Positions 26,235 through 35,191 of a DNA stretch of 64,000 bases are shown piece after piece. The notes beneath the pieces are model-generated. The model saw nothing but the letters and a program-made list of their open reading frames with translations. It had not been told where the DNA came from and ran no database searches. Origin of the DNA: Rhodobacterales bacterium HKCCE3408 (lineage in GTDB: Bacteria; Pseudomonadota; Alphaproteobacteria; Rhodobacterales; Rhodobacteraceae); the NCBI GenBank assembly GCA_015689705.1, contig WVSN01000004.1, positions 186,001 through 250,000 on the forward strand, written 5' to 3'. The position numbers and the translations under genes are program-made. Numbering within the stretch: position 1 is the stretch's first letter; each line of letters begins with the position of its first letter.

Positions 26235-27119
26235 ATGGCACTCGACACGATCGGCATCATCGGAACCGGCCGCATGGGAACGGCCTTTGCGAAGCGGCTG
26301 ATGGAAGTCGGCCACCACGTGACCGTCTGGAACCGCACGCCCGACCGGACCGCCAAGGCGGTTGAGGCCGGCGCCGAAGGCGTTGAGACGCTCGCGGATC
26401 TCGTGGCGGCGTCGGACGTGCTGATCTCGTCCCTGACCGACCGCGAGGCGGTGGCGCATGTGGTCGATGGACCGGGCGGCCTTCTGGAAACTGGGATCCG
26501 CGGCAAGCTCTGGATCGAAATGAGCACCCTGCTCCCGGACGCGCAGGCGGAGTTCGCCGCCGCGGCGACCGGGGCCGGCTGCGACTACCTCGAATGTCCG
26601 GTCGGCGGAACCGTCGGCCCGGCGCTGAAGGGCGCGCTGCTCGGCATGGCGGGCGGATCGGATGGGGCCTGGACAAGGGCGAAGCCGGTCCTCGACGGCC
26701 TCTGCAAACGCGTCGATCACCTCGGCGCCATCGGGGCGGGCTCGGCGATGAAGCTGGCGGTGAACCTGCCGCTCGCGCTCTACTGGGCCAGCATGGGCGA
26801 GGCGCTGTCGCTTCTGACGGGATCAGGTGTCGCGCCCGGAGTCGCGGCGGACGTGATGTCCGACAGCTCCGCCGGGCCAGCCGTTCTGAAGAACCGGCTG
26901 AGCGTCGTGGTCGATACGCTCGGCGGGGAGGATCAGCCCGGAACCTTCGATATCAATGGCCTGCGCAAGGATCTGCTGCTCGCGCTGGAATGGGCCTCCC
27001 GCTCCGGCGCTCCGATGACGCTGTCGAAAGCGGCGGCCGAGCTCTACGAGGCAGCGGTCGAGCATAACCTCGGAGGCTTCGATGGCTCGAGCCTTACGCG
27101 GTTCATGCTGGAGGCCTGA
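26235..27119 (+). CDS. NAD(P)-dependent beta-hydroxyacid dehydrogenase (3-hydroxyisobutyrate dehydrogenase family)
   Basis: A 294-residue oxidoreductase with an N-terminal Rossmann motif IGIIGTGRMGTAFAKRL (residues 6-22) and Asn-Arg at the end of the second strand (WNRTPDR), which favours NADP. The substrate motif (D/E)CPVGGTVGPALKG near 117-130 and the catalytic Lys in GSAMKLAVNLPL near 172 are present. Family members reduce or oxidise 3-hydroxyisobutyrate, tartronate semialdehyde or short aldehydes. It lies 17 bases after the RraA-like gene in the same cluster. Confidence 0.87.
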   Translation: MALDTIGIIGTGRMGTAFAKRLMEVGHHVTVWNRTPDRTAKAVEAGAEGVETLADLVAASDVLISSLTDREAVAHVVDGPGGLLETGIRGKLWIEMSTLLPDAQAEFAAAATGAGCDYLECPVGGTVGPALKGALLGMAGGSDGAWTRAKPVLDGLCKRVDHLGAIGAGSAMKLAVNLPLALYWASMGEALSLLTGSGVAPGVAADVMSDSSAGPAVLKNRLSVVVDTLGGEDQPGTFDINGLRKDLLLALEWASRSGAPMTLSKAAAELYEAAVEHNLGGFDGSSLTRFMLEA

Positions 27120-27146
27120 CGCCATGATCCGGTCCGGCATCCGGAC

Positions 27147-27983
27147 GTGATGGACTTCGGGACACTCTTCAGCGATCCGTCGGCGCTCGCCATGCTCGCG
27201 CTGGCGCTGATCGCCGCCGGGGCGGCCATCGGCGTCCTTGCCGGTCTGTTCGGTGTCGGCGGCGGGGCGATCAGCGTTCCGGTCTTCTACGAGACGTTCC
27301 TCCGTCTTGGCATCGAACCGGATGCGGCCATGCCGCTGGCCGTCGGAACATCGCTCGCCATGATCATCCCGACGGCGATCCTGTCGGCCCGCGCTCATGC
27401 GCGGAAAGGCGCGCTCGACATGGAGCACCTTCGGGCCTGGGCCGTCCCGGTCCTGATCGGTGTCGTCGCCGGCACGGTTCTGGCCAGGTTCGCCCCGGCC
27501 GAGCTGTTCCAGGTGGTCTTCGTGGCCGTCGCCTCGACGATGTCGATCCGGCTCCTGTTCGGCAGCGGCTCCAAACCCCTGCGCGACGGGATGGGACGCG
27601 TGGGCCGCGCGGTCTACGGGGCGATCGTGGGCCTTCTGTCGGCCCTGATGGGCATCGGCGGCGGCGCGATTTCGAACCTCATTCTGACGCTGCACGGATG
27701 GACGATGCACCGGGCCGTGGCCACGTCCGCCGGGGTCGGTGTGCTCGTGGCCGTCCCGGGGGCCATCGGCTATGTCCTCGCGGGACTGGGCAAGCCCGGG
27801 CTGCTGCCGGATGCGATCGGCTACGTCTCGGTGAGTGCGCTGGCGCTGACGCTGCCGACCGCGCTTCTGACAACACGGCTCGGCGTCCGGCTCGCCCATG
27901 CGCTCGATCAGGCGGTCCTGAAGCGCCTCTTCGGCGCGTTCCTCCTGATGGTGTCGATCCGCTTCGTCCTGGAGCTTCTCTGA
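27147..27983 (+). CDS. TauE/SafE family anion permease
   Basis: About 278 residues (GTG 27147 or ATG 27150) with eight hydrophobic segments arranged as two repeats. Each repeat starts with the family glycine motif, GLFGVGGGAISVPVF near 31-45 and ALMGIGGGAISNLILT near 166-181. Members export sulfite, sulfoacetate or other anions. Its place at the end of the hydrolase/aldolase/dehydrogenase cluster, opposite a NitT/TauT-type importer, suggests it removes an anionic product of that pathway. Sulfite is the best-known substrate. Confidence 0.88.
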   Translation: MMDFGTLFSDPSALAMLALALIAAGAAIGVLAGLFGVGGGAISVPVFYETFLRLGIEPDAAMPLAVGTSLAMIIPTAILSARAHARKGALDMEHLRAWAVPVLIGVVAGTVLARFAPAELFQVVFVAVASTMSIRLLFGSGSKPLRDGMGRVGRAVYGAIVGLLSALMGIGGGAISNLILTLHGWTMHRAVATSAGVGVLVAVPGAIGYVLAGLGKPGLLPDAIGYVSVSALALTLPTALLTTRLGVRLAHALDQAVLKRLFGAFLLMVSIRFVLELL

Positions 27984-28011
27984 ACAGAACGATGCCGGGA
28001 TCGCCGCGGGC

Positions 28012-28629
28012 TCACTCCCCCCGCCGGGCGTCCAGATCCCGGTCACGTTGCAGGAAGTCCCTGCCCTCGTTGGCATGCGGGAACGGGACGTCGGGGACGG
28101 CGCAGCCGAGGAAGGCGCAGAGCGACGGCCAGCCGTCTCCGACCGCGTGAACGAGCAGCCGGTCCGGACCGAAAGCCGCGCGAACCTCCGCCTCGTTCCG
28201 GTCATAGGCATTCAGTATCGCCCGACTGTCCGAAACCCCGTCGGGAAAGACGCGTCGCGCCAGCGCGTCTGCCATTCGATTGTTGTCCGGATCGCGCATG
28301 AGCTGAAGGATCGTGCGGTCCATGCTTGCGTACCAGCTGTCCCGGTCCCGCGTCGTCAGCAGGATCTTCGCCTGCGGAAAACGCTCCGCGAGACTGCGCC
28401 AGTACAGCGCGACGGGCCAGTCCACGCTGGCCGTGTATCCGTCGAGAAGCCGGTCCCAGTCGGGGTCCGCCCCGCCGTCCAGCACCTCCAGCCAGCTGTC
28501 GCATTTCTGCTTGTCGGACAGGACCTCGTACATGTGATGGCACGGCCCGAAGCCGAGGATCTCGAGCGCCGTTTTCATCGACTCCGTTCCGGTCCGGCCA
28601 AATCCGGCACCGATCACCCTGAGCGTCAT
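28012..28629 (-). CDS. Sulfotransferase family protein
   Basis: A 205-residue protein with the PAPS-binding P-loop-like motif GFGRTGTESMKTALE at residues 9-23, followed by GFGPCHHMYE. Later come LLTTRDRDSWYASM (3' phosphate-binding region with Arg/Ser) and a C-terminal HANEGRDFLQRD. This matches the short bacterial Sulfotransfer_4 group, which includes proteins of unknown acceptor. ATG 28629 has GAAGGAGGG upstream. It is a single gene, convergent with the TauE/SafE permease. Confidence 0.85.
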   Translation of the reverse strand: MTLRVIGAGFGRTGTESMKTALEILGFGPCHHMYEVLSDKQKCDSWLEVLDGGADPDWDRLLDGYTASVDWPVALYWRSLAERFPQAKILLTTRDRDSWYASMDRTILQLMRDPDNNRMADALARRVFPDGVSDSRAILNAYDRNEAEVRAAFGPDRLLVHAVGDGWPSLCAFLGCAVPDVPFPHANEGRDFLQRDRDLDARRGE

Positions 28630-28689
28630 TGTCCCTCCTTCAAGGGGCCGAGCCTGCCGTGACGGGACAGGACCGGCCCCCTCCTCGTT

Positions 28690-29049
28690 TCAGGAGCAGA
28701 ATACACAGGCGACGGGCGCCGCGAACCGCATCCGTGCGACGGTGTCCAGATCGGCCATCGCAGAGCTGTCCCAGGCCACCGGGAGCAGCCAGAGCTCGCG
28801 CGGTTCGACCGAGGTCGCGTGGAAGAGCGCCTCGAGATAGGCCTCGTTCCGCGCGTCGATGATGACGAACTCGCCGCCATCGTGGGAGAACCGGTCCACG
28901 ATCTGGACACGCAGGATCTCGAGAAGCTGCGGGCTCGGGTCGCCCATCTGCGTGTCGAGCGAAACGATGTACTGGTCTGCGAAAGCGGCCGGTGCAAGGA
29001 TCGTCAAAGCAGCGGCGGCGGCGCAGAAAGTCTTGGCAATGGTCTTCAT
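28690..29049 (-). CDS. Small exported protein of unknown function
   Basis: A 119-residue protein with a Sec signal peptide (about residues 1-24, ending at APAAFAD). The mature part is about 95 residues, rich in acidic and aliphatic residues, and ends in an unusual VACVFCS with two cysteines spaced C-x-x-C. I recognise no family. It is divergently placed from a winged-helix/TPR regulator across 135 bases that contain the hairpin GCTCC-N7-GGAGC (29089-29105), which suggests the regulator controls it. Confidence 0.75.
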   Translation of the reverse strand: MKTIAKTFCAAAAALTILAPAAFADQYIVSLDTQMGDPSPQLLEILRVQIVDRFSHDGGEFVIIDARNEAYLEALFHATSVEPRELWLLPVAWDSSAMADLDTVARMRFAAPVACVFCS

Positions 29050-29181
29050 CGGATTTCTCCATAAGCTGGTGTATCATGTTGATCCGCAGCTCCAATTTTC
29101 GGAGCCATTGGATGAGGAGAAGTGTGTTGCACTGTGCCTCTGCTGTCCTGAAACCGGCCTGAAATTTTCCGGAAATCGCAG

Positions 29182-30630
29182 GTGATGATTGCGTTAGGCA
29201 CGTGCCGGTTCGACCCGGAGGAACTGCGGCTCTTCGATCGGCACGGTCAGCCGATCCACCTGAGGCGCAAATCGGCACAGACGCTGTCAGTGCTCGCCCG
29301 CTCGCCCGGGCGCCTCGTCTCCAGGGATCAGATCATCGCCGAAGTCTGGAACCGGGCGGTCGTATCGGACGAGAGCCTGTCGCAGTGCATCACCGATATC
29401 CGGCGTGGCCTCGGTGATACCGAGCGCAAGATCGTCGAGACGGTCGCGGGACGCGGCTTCATCCTGCACGCGGACGCAAGGCCTGCACCGCAACCGGGTC
29501 GGCTTCCGACGGTCATGGTCGACGTGGCGGCCATCGCGCCCGCGGATACAGCGGCCGGGGATCTCGCGCGGGAGATCGAGCAGGAGATCCTGAAAGCCCT
29601 GTCCCGTCGGCGTGGCGTGCGCATCGCCCCGGCGTCGCGCAACGAAGTCGAGGTCGACTACCGGATCTCGGGCAGCGTGCGCAGCGCCGGCAACCGGATG
29701 ACGGCCTTCTTGCAGATTGACGAGATCGACGGGCGCGGGATCTTCTTCACCGAGGCGTTCGAACTGACCGAGGACCGCCGCGACGTCTTCGCCTCGCGCG
29801 TTGCGCGGAAGATCACCAACGTCCAGCGCGTTTCGGCCATCGCGCATTTCGGCGCGCGGCTTCTGCACGTGCCGGATACCGAGCTCGACCTGCAGGGCTT
29901 GCTGCAGAAAGCGGGGTATTTCTACGCCCGCATCACCCCCGAGGATACCGAGGCCGCACAGCGGGTTCTGGCCACCGCAGTGGAACGGTTCCCGTCCAGC
30001 CCCATGGCGCTGGCGATGCTGGCGGCGACCTATGTCCACATGTACCCGCTCACCCGGATCGACCGGTCGCCCGAGAGGGTTTCCGAAGCGCTCGACCTCG
30101 CAGACCGGGCCGTTTTCGCCGGGCCCGACGTGGACTACGTGCTCAGAACCCGCGGCAACCTCAGGTTCTGGCTTCTGCGCGACCTCGAGGCCGCTCAGGC
30201 GGATATCCGGCGCGCGATGACCATCACGCCGAATTTTCAGCTCGCACACCTGACGCTCGTCCAGATGGAGCTTTTCGGGGGCGAGATCGATCCAGCCTTG
30301 CAGCGCATGCAGCAGCACATCGAGGTCGATATCGCGCTGCCGCAGTATCACTACTTCCAGACCCTGCTGGCCGTGGCGGCGCTGGCGCAGGGAGACCTGG
30401 AGACGGCTCGCATCCACGCGAGAGAGGCGCACGACGTCGCGCCATGGTCCGACTGGGGCATTCTGGTCCTCGCCGCCGTTCTGGGGGAAGACGCCCCGCA
30501 GGGCGGTGGCACGCTCGGCACCCGGATCGCTGGCTGTGAGCTTTCGGCGGACCATTTCGCCGACATCCCGATCCGCGACGGAAGCCTCCTCGACCTGATG
30601 ACTTCGCGCGCCCGGCTCGCCGGTTTGTAG
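29182..30630 (+). CDS. Winged-helix (OmpR/CadC-type) regulator with C-terminal TPR-like region
   Basis: About 482 residues (GTG 29182 or ATG 29185). The first 95 residues form a Trans_reg_C winged helix: FDPEELRLF, LRRKSAQTLSVLARSPGRLVS, DQIIAEVWNRAVVSDESLSQ and the wing VAGRGFIL. There is no receiver domain and no clear membrane helix, unlike CadC. A middle part (about 110-210) resembles the alpha/beta domain seen before TPR arrays in adenylate-cyclase-like regulators. The rest, from about 240, reads as helical TPR-type repeats (AQRVLATAVERFPSSPMALA and similar). It probably regulates the divergent exported protein; the signal is unknown. Confidence 0.82.
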   Translation: MMIALGTCRFDPEELRLFDRHGQPIHLRRKSAQTLSVLARSPGRLVSRDQIIAEVWNRAVVSDESLSQCITDIRRGLGDTERKIVETVAGRGFILHADARPAPQPGRLPTVMVDVAAIAPADTAAGDLAREIEQEILKALSRRRGVRIAPASRNEVEVDYRISGSVRSAGNRMTAFLQIDEIDGRGIFFTEAFELTEDRRDVFASRVARKITNVQRVSAIAHFGARLLHVPDTELDLQGLLQKAGYFYARITPEDTEAAQRVLATAVERFPSSPMALAMLAATYVHMYPLTRIDRSPERVSEALDLADRAVFAGPDVDYVLRTRGNLRFWLLRDLEAAQADIRRAMTITPNFQLAHLTLVQMELFGGEIDPALQRMQQHIEVDIALPQYHYFQTLLAVAALAQGDLETARIHAREAHDVAPWSDWGILVLAAVLGEDAPQGGGTLGTRIAGCELSADHFADIPIRDGSLLDLMTSRARLAGL

Positions 30631-30820
30631 GTCTGCAAGACACCAGAACCGGTCCGGCGGCAATCATCGAACCGTATCGTCTCAACTGGTTCGCACCCAT
30701 GCACCCCTGACCCGCAGCAATCGCGCGGGTTCCTCTTGTCACCGGGCGCAGGGTTCAGGACAGTCGGCCCATATCAGAACCGGGGGAGGCCCGCCGAACG
30801 AGCGCGGCGGAGACGGCATC

Positions 30821-32452
30821 ATGACCGCGTCAGACAACAGCGCCATCGACGAAGGCGACTATGACTTCATCGTGGTCGGCGCAGGGTCAGCCGGCTGTGT
30901 TCTGGCCAACCGCCTGTCCGCCGATCCGCGCCGCCGGGTGCTGCTTCTGGAGGCCGGCGGCAGCGACCGACGGTTCTGGGTCAACGTGCCGGTGGGATAT
31001 CTCTACGCCATGGGCGATCCGACGCTCGACTGGTGTCTGAAGACCGAAGCCGAGCCCGGTCTGAACGGACGTGCGCTGAACTATCCGCGCGGCAAGGTCC
31101 TCGGCGGATGCTCGTCGATAAACGGCATGATCTACATGCGCGGCCAGGCGCGCGACTACGATCTCTGGCGCCAGATGGGCAATCCCGGTTGGGGATGGGA
31201 CGATGTCCTGCCCTATTTCCGGAAGTCCGAACGCCACTATGCCGGCGAGACCGATCTTCATGGCGGCTCGGGCGAGCTGCGGGTCGAGAAGCAGCGTCTG
31301 AGCTGGCCGATCCTCGACGCCGCGATCATGGCCGCGGAAGAGTTGGGGATACCGAGAACGTCCGATTTCAATTCCGGCGACAACGAGGGCGTCGGCTATT
31401 TCGAGGTCAACCAGAAGGGCGGTGTCCGCTGGAATGCCCGGAAGGCGTTCCTCGACCCTGCAAAAGACCGGCGCAACCTGCGCGTTCTGACGGGCGCCGA
31501 AGTCAGCGGGCTCGTGCTCGAGGGACGGCGCGCGAAGGCCGTCGGCTTTCGGCGCAATGGCCGGGACTGTATTGCTCGTGCAGGGGCCGAGATCGTGCTG
31601 GCCGCGGGCGCGATCGGCTCACCCAAGATCCTGGAATTGTCCGGCATCGGTCGGGCCGAAATCCTGAAGCAGACCGGTGTCGAGGTCGTCCACGACCTGC
31701 CCGGCGTGGGCGAGAACCTGCAGGACCACCTGCAGATCCGCACCGTGTTCAAGATCACCGGCGCGCGCACGCTGAATGATCTCTACGCGTCGCCGGTCGG
31801 GAAAGTCCGGATCGCGGCGGAGTATCTGTTCCATCGGTCCGGACCGATGGCCATGGCGCCGAGCCAGCTTGGCATCTTCACGCGTTCGGGGCCGGAATTC
31901 GAGACGCCGAATATCGAATACCACGTCCAGCCCCTGTCGCTGGACCGCTTCGGCCAGCCGCTGCACACCTTCCCCGCTGTGACGGTCTCGGTCTGCAACC
32001 TGCGCCCCGAAAGCCGCGGATCGAGCCACATCACCGCGCCGGACGCCGCCGCCGTGCCGTCGATCCGGCCGAACTACCTCGGCACAGACGGGGACCGCCG
32101 TGTTGCGGTGCAGTCGATCCGCCATGCCCGCACGCTGATGCAGACAAGGGCGATGGCGCAGTTCTCGCCGCAGGAATATCTGCCCGGTCCGCAGATCGAC
32201 AGCGATGCCGATCTCAGGCGCGCCGCCGGCGACATCGCGACGACCATCTTCCACCCTGTCTCGACCTGCCGCATGGGCACCGACGCCGACGCGGTCGTCA
32301 CGCCCGAGCTTGCCGTGAAGGGCATCGGTGGCCTCTCCGTCGCCGACGCCTCGGTCATGCCCACGATCACCTCCGGCAATACGCATGCGCCGGTCACGAT
32401 GATTGCCGAGAAGGCCGCCGAGATGGTCCTGGCGCGAGCCGGGTCTCACTAG
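30821..32452 (+). CDS. GMC-family FAD oxidoreductase (choline/alcohol dehydrogenase-like)
   Basis: A 543-residue flavoprotein. The N-terminal FAD motif is FIVVGAGSAGCVLANRLS at about residues 16-33. GMC signature 1 is the GKVLGGCSSINGMIYMRG region near 93-110, and signature 2 is GAIGSPKILELSGIG near 266-280. The catalytic pair is H478 (FHPVSTCRMG) and H522 (GNTHAPV). Such enzymes oxidise an alcohol to an aldehyde and feed electrons to a quinone or oxygen. BetA-like choline dehydrogenase is longer and sits with betB/betI, which are absent, so the substrate is open. RBS GGCGGAGAC precedes the ATG. Confidence 0.88.
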   Translation: MTASDNSAIDEGDYDFIVVGAGSAGCVLANRLSADPRRRVLLLEAGGSDRRFWVNVPVGYLYAMGDPTLDWCLKTEAEPGLNGRALNYPRGKVLGGCSSINGMIYMRGQARDYDLWRQMGNPGWGWDDVLPYFRKSERHYAGETDLHGGSGELRVEKQRLSWPILDAAIMAAEELGIPRTSDFNSGDNEGVGYFEVNQKGGVRWNARKAFLDPAKDRRNLRVLTGAEVSGLVLEGRRAKAVGFRRNGRDCIARAGAEIVLAAGAIGSPKILELSGIGRAEILKQTGVEVVHDLPGVGENLQDHLQIRTVFKITGARTLNDLYASPVGKVRIAAEYLFHRSGPMAMAPSQLGIFTRSGPEFETPNIEYHVQPLSLDRFGQPLHTFPAVTVSVCNLRPESRGSSHITAPDAAAVPSIRPNYLGTDGDRRVAVQSIRHARTLMQTRAMAQFSPQEYLPGPQIDSDADLRRAAGDIATTIFHPVSTCRMGTDADAVVTPELAVKGIGGLSVADASVMPTITSGNTHAPVTMIAEKAAEMVLARAGSH

Positions 32453-32500
32453 AGCCAACCCGGCAAGGCAGGATGGCGCACGGAACAGTCCGTCAGCGCG

Positions 32501-33475
32501 CTACCGCTGAAGCGCCTCGGGATTTATCACGTGGATCGGCGACCCGGCGGCGAAGGCGTTGATCTGGTCGTAGATGTCGGAAAATTGCATGTCGAGTTCG
32601 TCCTCGGTCACGAAGCCGATATGGGGCGTAGCAATGACGTTCGGGTGGTTGACCAACGTATCATGCGGATCGGTCAGGGGCTCGGTGTCGAAGACGTCGA
32701 GCGCAAGGATTCCGGGACGCCCTGCCCTCAGCGCGGCTTCCAGAGCTCCGGGTTCGACGAGACCGGCGCGCGAGGTGTTCACGAAGGTGGCCGACGGCTT
32801 CATCGACAGCAGGTCGGCCGTGGTGATCAGCCCGCGCGTCGCGGATGTCAGCCGGACGTGGAGACTGACGAAATCGCTCCCGGCGAAGAACGCGTCACGG
32901 CTCTCCGCCACCCGCTCGCCCGCATTGCGTGCCCGGTCCCGCCCGTCTTCCGAGCCCCACCAGACCACGTCCATTCCGAAGGCTTTCGCGTATCCGGAGA
33001 CCTGCCTGCCGATCCTGCCGAACCCGTATAGCCCAAGCTGCCGCCCGGCGAGCGTCTGGCCGGGCGCGAGTTGCCAGTTTCCGGCGCGCAGCGACGCCAT
33101 CTGCTGCGGAATCCGCCGCGCGGAGGCGAGGATCAGCGCGAAAGTCAGTTCGGAGGCGGCAATCGACGGCATTCCGGCCTGCATGTTCGACGACAGCACG
33201 ACAGCGTTGCGGGTGCACCCCTCGACATCCACATGCGGATAAACCGAGCGCTGGCTGATCAGGCGCAGATTGGGCAGACGGTCGAGCAGATCCCCGGAGA
33301 TCGCCGTCCGCTCCCGGAACAGGACCAGTGCCTCGGCGTCCTTCAGCCGCCCTGCCAGCACGTCCCGCTCCTCGACATGGTCGGTCCACACGGTGACGTC
33401 GTGGCCTGCGAGCTTCGCGAAGCTCGGCAGGGTCCGGAGCGTGTCGAACCAGTCGTCGAGGATGTGGACCTGCAT
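32501..33475 (-). CDS. D-isomer-specific 2-hydroxyacid dehydrogenase family protein
   Basis: A 324-residue NAD(P)-dependent dehydrogenase. The nucleotide-binding motif is LGLYGFGRIGRQV, and the catalytic triad is visible: Arg in FVNTSRAGLV, Glu in DVFDTEPL and His in ATPHIGF. Start ATG 33475 is preferred because the N-terminal MQVHILDDWFDTL fits related proteins, although its ribosome site is weak; a longer TTG version from 33547 adds an unlikely leader. The family covers phosphoglycerate, hydroxypyruvate and glyoxylate reductases. A link with the glyoxylate genes upstream in the window is possible but not shown. Confidence 0.85.
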   Translation of the reverse strand: MQVHILDDWFDTLRTLPSFAKLAGHDVTVWTDHVEERDVLAGRLKDAEALVLFRERTAISGDLLDRLPNLRLISQRSVYPHVDVEGCTRNAVVLSSNMQAGMPSIAASELTFALILASARRIPQQMASLRAGNWQLAPGQTLAGRQLGLYGFGRIGRQVSGYAKAFGMDVVWWGSEDGRDRARNAGERVAESRDAFFAGSDFVSLHVRLTSATRGLITTADLLSMKPSATFVNTSRAGLVEPGALEAALRAGRPGILALDVFDTEPLTDPHDTLVNHPNVIATPHIGFVTEDELDMQFSDIYDQINAFAAGSPIHVINPEALQR

Positions 33476-33722
33476 CGTACCAAGCCGGTGATCAGTGAGC
33501 GTATTTTCGTGATCTTGGATAAGACCAGCAACGCAAACCGTGCTCAAGCCGGGAACGGTCTAATGAGCAGTGCGCAATGCTCGGGACCAGGTACAGCGAC
33601 GTTTTTCTTCAAAGTTGACGCTCTCAGCGGCCCGAGCCGGCCATTTCATAGCACCGCGACAATGAAGCCGCGACACGACGACACGAAGATCGTGGCGCAA
33701 CGCGTTGATTTTTCTTGCTTGG

Positions 33723-33798
33723 TGGTGCCCCCAGAGAGACTCGAACTCCCGACCCTCTGATTACAAATCAGATGCTCTACCAGCTGAGCTATAGGGGC
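33723..33798 (-). tRNA. tRNA-Thr (anticodon TGT)
   Basis: A complete 76-base cloverleaf reads on the minus strand. The acceptor stem begins GCCCCTA and pairs with TGGGGGC, the D-arm contains AGCTCAGCTGGTAGAGC, the anticodon stem is CTGAT/ATCAG with loop TTTGTAA (anticodon TGT) and the T-arm contains GTTCGAGTC. The 3' CCA is encoded. It lies between a dehydrogenase gene and an uncharacterised plus-strand gene. Confidence 0.97.
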
Positions 33799-33807
33799 GC
33801 GTGTCCC

Positions 33808-33836
33808 GGCATACGCCCATCGCGGCGGCCGCACAA
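33808..33836 (-). promoter_or_regulatory. Putative promoter of tRNA-Thr
   Basis: On the minus strand TTGTGC (33836-33831) and TATGCC (33813-33808) are separated by 17 bases, and the tRNA 5' end follows nine bases after the -10. Spacing and position fit a sigma-70 promoter, but the hexamers are only partial matches. Confidence 0.45.
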
Positions 33837-33923
33837 GCGCGGGACAGGCGGTTTGCCTCGCCCGACCCCCAAGTGTAGTATCCGGCAAAAGTTAACGAGA
33901 GCAGTCTGGGGCCAGTTCAGCGC

Positions 33924-34799
33924 ATGCAGGTCGTCTACCATCTCGGGGCTCCGTCCACCGACGACAACATGCTCATCAAGTCGCTCCTGAAGAACAGAGC
34001 CAGGCTGGCGCCCGAGGGCATCGTCGTCCCGCCGCCGGGACGCTACCGGAACTTTCTGCGCGATACCGCGCGCGAGCTCGAGGGCCTGCCGGCAAGCCCG
34101 GAGATGCAGGACCAGCTTCTGGACGCCATCGCCGACGAGGACCATGTCGAACGGCTGGTCCTGTCCGATCCACGGTTCGTCTGCATCAATCGACTCGTCG
34201 TGCAGGGCCACCGGATCTGGCCGATGATCGAGCGGCGGACGCGGCTTCTGCGCAACCTCTTCCCCGGCTCTGAGACCGAATTCTTCATCGGCATGCGCGA
34301 TCCCGCGACGCTGATCCCCGCACTCTTCCGCGCCTCGCGCTTTTCCGATTTCGCCGAGTTCACCGAGAACATGCTGCCGCGCGACGTGCGCTGGTCAGAG
34401 ATGCTCGGACGGCTGAGGCGCGCCCATCCCGACGCGCGGATCACGGTCTGGTGCAACGAGGACACGCCGCTGATCTGGGACGAGATCATGTCAGCGATGG
34501 CAGGCCTTCCCTCGCCCGAAGGGCTGGAAGGGCGGGAGGATCTCGTCCAGCACATCATGGAGCCCGCCGGCTTCCGCCGCCTGACCGCCTATCTGGCCAA
34601 GCACATGATCGACAACGAGACGCAGCGCCGCCGCATCGTGGCGGCCTTCCTCGGAAAATACGCCCGCGCCGAGGCGATGGAGGAAGAACTCGTCGCGCCG
34701 GGCTGGACGCAGGAGATGCTCGACGAGATTTCCGAAGCCTACGACGCCGACATGGAGCGCGTGGCCGAGATCCACGAGGTCGATTTCATCACGCCGTGA
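33924..34799 (+). CDS. Hypothetical protein, sulfotransferase-like N-terminus
   Basis: A 291-residue cytoplasmic protein, mostly helical, without signal peptide or membrane segment. The start MQVVYHLGAPSTDDNMLIKSL has the shape of the PAPS-binding entry of sulfotransferase-like proteins (His-Leu-Gly-x-x-x-T/S), and EFFIGMRDPATLIPALF resembles their second motif with an Arg-Asp-Pro. The canonical P-loop lysine is missing, so enzyme activity is doubtful. It ends 9 bases before the convergent GapR gene and I cannot assign a function. Confidence 0.72.
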   Translation: MQVVYHLGAPSTDDNMLIKSLLKNRARLAPEGIVVPPPGRYRNFLRDTARELEGLPASPEMQDQLLDAIADEDHVERLVLSDPRFVCINRLVVQGHRIWPMIERRTRLLRNLFPGSETEFFIGMRDPATLIPALFRASRFSDFAEFTENMLPRDVRWSEMLGRLRRAHPDARITVWCNEDTPLIWDEIMSAMAGLPSPEGLEGREDLVQHIMEPAGFRRLTAYLAKHMIDNETQRRRIVAAFLGKYARAEAMEEELVAPGWTQEMLDEISEAYDADMERVAEIHEVDFITP

Positions 34800-34808
34800 C
34801 GGCGCGCG

Positions 34809-35072
34809 TCACCGCATCCCGAGCGCTTCCTTGTACATCTCCAGCACCGCCTCTTCCTCGGCGATGTCGTCGGGTTCGCGCTTTCTCAGCGCAATGACCT
34901 TGCGCATCACGCGGGTGTCGTAGCCACGGGCCTTCGCCTCGGCCATCACCTCTTTCTGCTGATCGGCGATGTCCTTCTTCTCGGCCTCCAGCCGCTCGTA
35001 GCGTTCGATGAACTGGCGCAGTTCGTCGGCGGTGACGCGGTAGCTGTCGGGTGCGGGATCGGGCGCATCCAT
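34809..35072 (-). CDS. gapR: GapR family nucleoid-associated protein (DUF2312)
   Basis: An 87-residue protein. In Caulobacter, GapR binds overtwisted AT-rich DNA ahead of polymerases and replication forks and stimulates topoisomerases. The family pattern is clear: TADELRQFIERYERLEAEKK, DIADQQKEVMAEAKARGYDT and RVMRKVIALRKRE. Start ATG 35072 gives the usual family length; the open frame runs much further upstream, but that extension looks non-coding. It is one of the markers for an alphaproteobacterial origin of the window. Confidence 0.93.
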   Translation of the reverse strand: MDAPDPAPDSYRVTADELRQFIERYERLEAEKKDIADQQKEVMAEAKARGYDTRVMRKVIALRKREPDDIAEEEAVLEMYKEALGMR

Positions 35073-35191
35073 GGGCCGTGGCTCCTGTTCGGGAAATGGA
35101 GCGCCCCGGATAGCGCGCGCCCGCAGCGCCCGCAAGACTGGACGGCGCCCCGGCTTTGGGCTAGGCCCCGGCCCGCGTCGCTGAAGGGGAT

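Noticed and set aside
24893-27119. Assignment of the FAH/RraA/dehydrogenase genes to a complete gentisate or protocatechuate pathway
   Set aside because: No ring-cleaving dioxygenase, isomerase or hydratase is present, so only the general chemistry is stated.
35162-35167. TAGGCC as a -10 for the small membrane protein gene
   Set aside because: There is no usable -35 at 16-18 bases, and the start has a normal ribosome site, so no promoter is claimed.
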